Below, piece after piece: positions 23,211 to 26,196 of a stretch of DNA of 26,196 nucleotides. The first letter of the stretch is position 1. Each line of letters opens with the position of its first letter. The notes under the pieces are model-generated. The model saw only the letters and a program-made list of their open reading frames with translations. It searched no databases and had not been told where the DNA came from. The position numbers and the translations under genes were made by a program. The stretch comes from JAVBNC01 sp031551765. GTDB taxonomy: Bacteria > Desulfobacterota > Desulfovibrionia > Desulfovibrionales > Desulfovibrionaceae. The stretch spans positions 1-26,196 of the forward strand of contig JAVBNC010000036.1 of NCBI GenBank assembly GCA_031551765.1, given 5' to 3'.

Positions 23211-23283
23211 GCACGCCGCGTGACGGCAACGCGGCGTGCAGCATTCTTTAACGGGATTGGAGTACCCGTCAATAGTGGACGGG
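23211..23283 (-). promoter_or_regulatory. Promoter and stacked inverted repeats upstream of yjiH
   Basis: On the minus strand a possible -35 TTGACG (23267-23272) and -10 TAAAGA (23245-23250) have a 16-nt spacer. A CCCGTC-N7-GACGGG repeat (23265-23283) overlaps an ACGGG-N9-CCCGT repeat (23251-23269), which falls in the spacer. An 11-bp stem (23211-23239) would then begin the transcript. Confidence 0.4.
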
Positions 23284-23410
23284 CAAAAATCTTGCGCTTG
23301 CGGGCAAGGCAGGTCATAAGGAACAGAGCAACCGCGCGGGCGTGCAAAGCCGGGGCTTTTCGCCGCGTTTTCCGCCGCTGAACCTTTTGCCCCCATTATG
23401 GGTGCCAGCT

Positions 23411-25045
23411 ATGAAAATTCAATTTTTGGGCGCCGCCCAGACCGTCACCGGGTCCTGTTACATGCTGGAAGCGGGCGGCGTGCGTTTCGCCGTGGACTGC
23501 GGCATGCACCAGGGCAACGACGCCATTGAAAAACGGAACGCCGCCACGGAAGTGTACAGGGCGCCGGATATCGCCTTTATACTCATGACCCACGCCCACA
23601 TTGACCATTCCGGCCTTTTGCCCCGCATCGTGAATGAAGGGTTCAAAGGACCGGTGTACTGCACCCAGCCCACGCTGGATCTCTTGGGCATCATGCTGGC
23701 GGACAGCGCGCATATTCAGGAAATGGAGGCGGAATGGGCCACCAGAAAGCAAAAGCGCAAGGGCGCGAAACCCGTCCCTCCGCTGTACACTCAGGCGGAC
23801 GCCGCCAAGGCCGTGAAGCTGCTTTCCGGCGTGGACTACGACCAGCCCTTTGAACCGGTTCCCGGCATAACGGTGACCTATAAAAACGCCGGTCACATCT
23901 TGGGGTCCGCTTTTTTGGAACTGGTGATCCGCGAAGGGGAAAGCACGACGCGGCTGGTATTTTCCGGTGACCTGGGCCGTCCTAACGCCCTGATCATCGA
24001 TGATCCGGAACGGCCGGATCTGCAGGCGGACTATCTTTTTCTGGAATCCACTTACGGCGACCGGGACCACAAGGACGAATCCTCCAGCATGGACGAACTG
24101 GCGGAAGCCATCGCCTACAGCTCCAGCCGGGGCGAAAAGGTCATCATCCCGGCTTTCGCGGTGGAGCGCACCCAGGAAATCATCTACTGCCTCTATCTGC
24201 TGCGCAAGGAAGGCCGTCTGCCGCAGGGCATCCCCATTTTCGTGGACAGCCCCCTGGCCATCAAGGCCACGGAAATTTTCCGGCGGCACTCGGAGTATTA
24301 CGACAAGGACCTGCGGGATCTGCGCGCCAACGGCGAAGACCCTTTTTCCCTGCCGGAACTGCGCTACACCGCCTCCACGGAGGAATCCCAGGCCATCAAC
24401 GCCGTGGCCGGACCGGGCATCATCATTTCCGCCAGCGGCATGTGCAACGCGGGTCGCGTCAAACACCATTTGCGCCACAACCTCTGGCGGCCAGGGGCCA
24501 GCATTGTGTTCGTGGGCTACCAGGGTGTGGGCACGCCAGGTCGTAAGATAGTGGACGGCGCTCAGACCGTGCGCATTCTGGGCGAGGACACGGCGATCAA
24601 GGCCAAAATCTTCACCATCGGCGGCTTTTCCGCCCACGCGGGGCAAAGCCAGATTCTGCAGTGGGTGGAGGGCTTCGCTCGCAAAAATATGACCGTGGTG
24701 CTGGTGCACGGCGAAACAAAGGCCCAGACCACACTGGCCGGGCTGCTCAAGGAGCGCTTTGCCCTGAACGTGGTCGTGCCCGGCTATCTTGAGGAACTGC
24801 CCCTGCTGCCGGGAGTGGAGCCGGGGCTGGCCCAGGCCGTGGAACTGGTCAGCATGGCCGAAGCCGCTCAGGTGGAGCCGAGGGTGGACTGGGAGCTGCT
24901 GGTGGACGACCTGGAGGCCAAAATCGCGCTGCTGCGCAAGCGCATGGGTTCCCTGCCCAAGCGTGATTGGCCCACGCAGGCGGAGTACCGGGACAAGCTT
25001 TTGGAACTGAATACCGAACTGTTGCGGTTCGTTTCCCACATCTAG
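23411..25045 (+). CDS. Metallo-beta-lactamase/beta-CASP RNase-like protein
   Basis: 544 residues from the ATG at 23411. The MBL motif THAHIDHSG (60-68) supplies metal ligands; GHILGSAFLE and FSGDLGRP follow, with a beta-CASP domain (AFAVERTQEIIYCLYLL, FVDSPLAI, IIISASGMCNAGRVKHHL) and a C-terminal RMMBL part (IGGFSAHAGQSQILQW, VHGETKAQ). It belongs to the group of Ysh1/CPSF-type bacterial proteins, likely an RNase acting on cytoplasmic RNA; the target is unknown. The ribosome site is weak (no clean AGGAG before the ATG). The end has a charged coiled-coil-like stretch (DLEAKIALLRKRMG). It is 7 nt upstream of rsmD and probably in one operon. Confidence 0.92.
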   Translation: MKIQFLGAAQTVTGSCYMLEAGGVRFAVDCGMHQGNDAIEKRNAATEVYRAPDIAFILMTHAHIDHSGLLPRIVNEGFKGPVYCTQPTLDLLGIMLADSAHIQEMEAEWATRKQKRKGAKPVPPLYTQADAAKAVKLLSGVDYDQPFEPVPGITVTYKNAGHILGSAFLELVIREGESTTRLVFSGDLGRPNALIIDDPERPDLQADYLFLESTYGDRDHKDESSSMDELAEAIAYSSSRGEKVIIPAFAVERTQEIIYCLYLLRKEGRLPQGIPIFVDSPLAIKATEIFRRHSEYYDKDLRDLRANGEDPFSLPELRYTASTEESQAINAVAGPGIIISASGMCNAGRVKHHLRHNLWRPGASIVFVGYQGVGTPGRKIVDGAQTVRILGEDTAIKAKIFTIGGFSAHAGQSQILQWVEGFARKNMTVVLVHGETKAQTTLAGLLKERFALNVVVPGYLEELPLLPGVEPGLAQAVELVSMAEAAQVEPRVDWELLVDDLEAKIALLRKRMGSLPKRDWPTQAEYRDKLLELNTELLRFVSHI

Positions 25046-25052
25046 GATCATC

Positions 25053-25613
25053 ATGCGCATACTTAGCGGAGAATGGCGGGGCCGGACTCTGAAAACCACC
25101 GTGGGCCCAGGTTACCGCCCGGCCATGGGCAAGGTGCGCTCCGCGCTCTTTTCCATGCTGGAAGCCAGGGGCGTGCACTGGCCTGAAGCGCGCGTGCTGG
25201 ATATTTTCGCGGGCAGCGGCAGTCTGGGCTTTGAGGCGCTCAGCCGGGGGGCTCCCTTTGCGGCGTTCGTGGAATCCAACTCCAAGGCCGCGGCGTTGAT
25301 CCGGGAAAACGCGGACAAGTTCGGCCTGGAACTGGAACGCTATGCCGTGTTCGGGGACGAGGCGCGCAGCGTGCTGGGCAAGCGCTGCCGGGAGCCTTTT
25401 TCCGTGGTTTTTATCGACCCGCCTTACGGCCGTGACCTTTTGACGCCCACGCTGCGTTCCGTGGTCCGCAACGGCTGGCTGGCCCCCGGTGGCATCATCA
25501 ACGCGGAACTGGAAGGCAGGCTCGCCTTTGACCCGGAACAGGCGCATCCGGAATTGACTTGCGTCGCGGACAGAAAATACGGGCAAACCAGGGTGGTGTT
25601 ATGGTCCCTTTGA
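25053..25613 (+). CDS. rsmD: 16S rRNA (guanine966-N2)-methyltransferase
   Basis: 186 residues. Methylates G966 of 16S rRNA with S-adenosylmethionine. MRILSGEWRGRTL and the PAMGKVRSALFSML segment are typical of RsmD; the SAM-binding VLDIFAGSGSLGFEALSRG and the catalytic DPPY (122-125) are present. It starts 7 nt after the beta-CASP gene and overlaps coaD by 13 nt, so translation is coupled. The rsmD-coaD pair is a common arrangement in bacteria. Confidence 0.95.
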   Translation: MRILSGEWRGRTLKTTVGPGYRPAMGKVRSALFSMLEARGVHWPEARVLDIFAGSGSLGFEALSRGAPFAAFVESNSKAAALIRENADKFGLELERYAVFGDEARSVLGKRCREPFSVVFIDPPYGRDLLTPTLRSVVRNGWLAPGGIINAELEGRLAFDPEQAHPELTCVADRKYGQTRVVLWSL

Positions 25614-26125
25614 GCGAGCGCGTGGCCGTGTACCCCGGCACCTTCGACCCCCTGACCAACGGTCACGTCAGCCTGGCCCGCAGAGCCTGCGAGATTTTCG
25701 ACGTGGTGGTTTTCGCCGTGGCCAACGATACGCCCAAAACGCCGCTGTTTAACACGGAGGAGCGGGTGGCCATGGCCAGGGAGGTGTTCGCGGACCAGGA
25801 AAAAGTGCAGGTGGAAGCCTTTTCCGGCCTGCTGGTGGACTACGCGGAACAGCGCGGGGCGAGGGTCATTCTGCGGGGCCTGCGCGCGGTTTCGGATTTT
25901 GAATACGAGTTCCAGTTGGCGCTGCTCAACCGCAAAATGAAGCGGGACATCCAGACCCTGTTCCTGATGACCGACTACCAGTGGCTGTATATCAGTTCCA
26001 CCATAGTCAAGGCCGCAGCCCGTCTGGGCGGGGACATCAAGGGGCTGGTGCCGGACCCCGTGTACCGGCGGCTGCGGGAAAAGTTCGGGTTCCCGTATGC
26101 CATTGACGAGAGCAGCGGTTTGTGA
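25601..26125 (+). CDS. coaD: Phosphopantetheine adenylyltransferase
   Basis: Makes dephospho-CoA from 4'-phosphopantetheine and ATP, the fourth step of CoA synthesis. 174 residues from the ATG at 25601, inside the end of rsmD; the reading from 25559 would overlap rsmD by 55 nt and has no support. The nucleotidyltransferase motif YPGTFDPLTNGH and the ISSTIVK motif near the C-terminus are clear, and ILRGLRAVSDFEYEFQLA matches the family. It is followed 8 nt later by a repeat element running to the edge of the window. Confidence 0.97.
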   Translation: MVPLSERVAVYPGTFDPLTNGHVSLARRACEIFDVVVFAVANDTPKTPLFNTEERVAMAREVFADQEKVQVEAFSGLLVDYAEQRGARVILRGLRAVSDFEYEFQLALLNRKMKRDIQTLFLMTDYQWLYISSTIVKAAARLGGDIKGLVPDPVYRRLREKFGFPYAIDESSGL

Positions 26126-26133
26126 GGGTAATG

Positions 26134-26196
26134 GTCGAAGCCATCCAGGAGTGAGAGCAGGGCGCTGCCCCGCACCCGCCAGGGGAGTGCCCCCCC
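26134..26196 (+). repeat. Intergenic palindromic repeat, copy 5, cut by window edge
   Basis: Starts 8 nt after the coaD stop with GTCGAAGCC, then GTGAGAGCAGGGCGCTGCCC, CGCACCCGCC and CAGGGG. The right half lies beyond the window. Confidence 0.8.

Overview
The window looks like chromosome from a GC-rich, anaerobic sulfate reducer of the Desulfovibrio desulfuricans type. The main reasons are the nap cluster in the order napC-napM-napA-napD-napG-napH (no napB, but a tetrahaem NapM and a monomeric-type NapA), an [FeFe] hydrogenase, several multihaem cytochromes and a stand-alone rubrerythrin-like protein. The genus is inferred from gene content and order; no rRNA or other marker is present. I see no tRNA, rRNA, transposase, integrase, phage gene or CRISPR array.

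Layout. (1) 1-2085, plus strand: the 3' part of a fusion gene, an MvhD-like tail joined to an [FeFe] hydrogenase. It is cut by the left edge. (2) 2330-4809, minus strand: a DUF3300-DUF2950 pair of exported proteins with its own promoter. (3) 4938-10097, minus strand: the periplasmic nitrate reductase operon napCMADGH, behind a promoter near 10354-10383 and a leader of about 250 nt. A repeat element and a hairpin split napA from napD. (4) 10554-13746: a beta-carbonic anhydrase and a LUD-domain protein diverging from an AT-rich control region with two inverted repeats, then a small Cys-rich protein, a LeuE-type exporter and a rubrerythrin-like diiron protein. (5) 13922-17790, minus strand: argF-argG-argH, the last three steps of arginine synthesis, with a terminator and two repeat structures between argG and argH. 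(6) 17925-20689, plus strand: a CE4 polysaccharide deacetylase and a DHA2-family MFS exporter. (7) 20738-23158, minus strand: tadA, a LOG-family nucleotide phosphoribohydrolase and the yjiH-yjiG membrane pair. (8) 23411-26125, plus strand: a beta-CASP RNase-like protein, rsmD and coaD.

How the genes fit together. NapG/NapH and NapC/NapM supply alternative electron routes to NapA, with NapD as chaperone; the hydrogenase would couple H2 to cytoplasmic carriers. ArgF, ArgG and ArgH form one pathway. TadA, RsmD and the beta-CASP protein act on RNA. The rest is ordinary housekeeping and transport.

The most unusual feature is a family of imperfect palindromic intergenic repeats, five copies here. 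Four copies begin with the same GTCGAAGCC-like head 2-18 nt after a stop codon, in the sense of transcription. One copy carries about 76 nt of extra structured sequence and sits inside the nap operon. I found no clearly new multi-gene system; the best leads are this repeat family, the Tat-less NapG, the hydrogenase fusion and the structured control regions.
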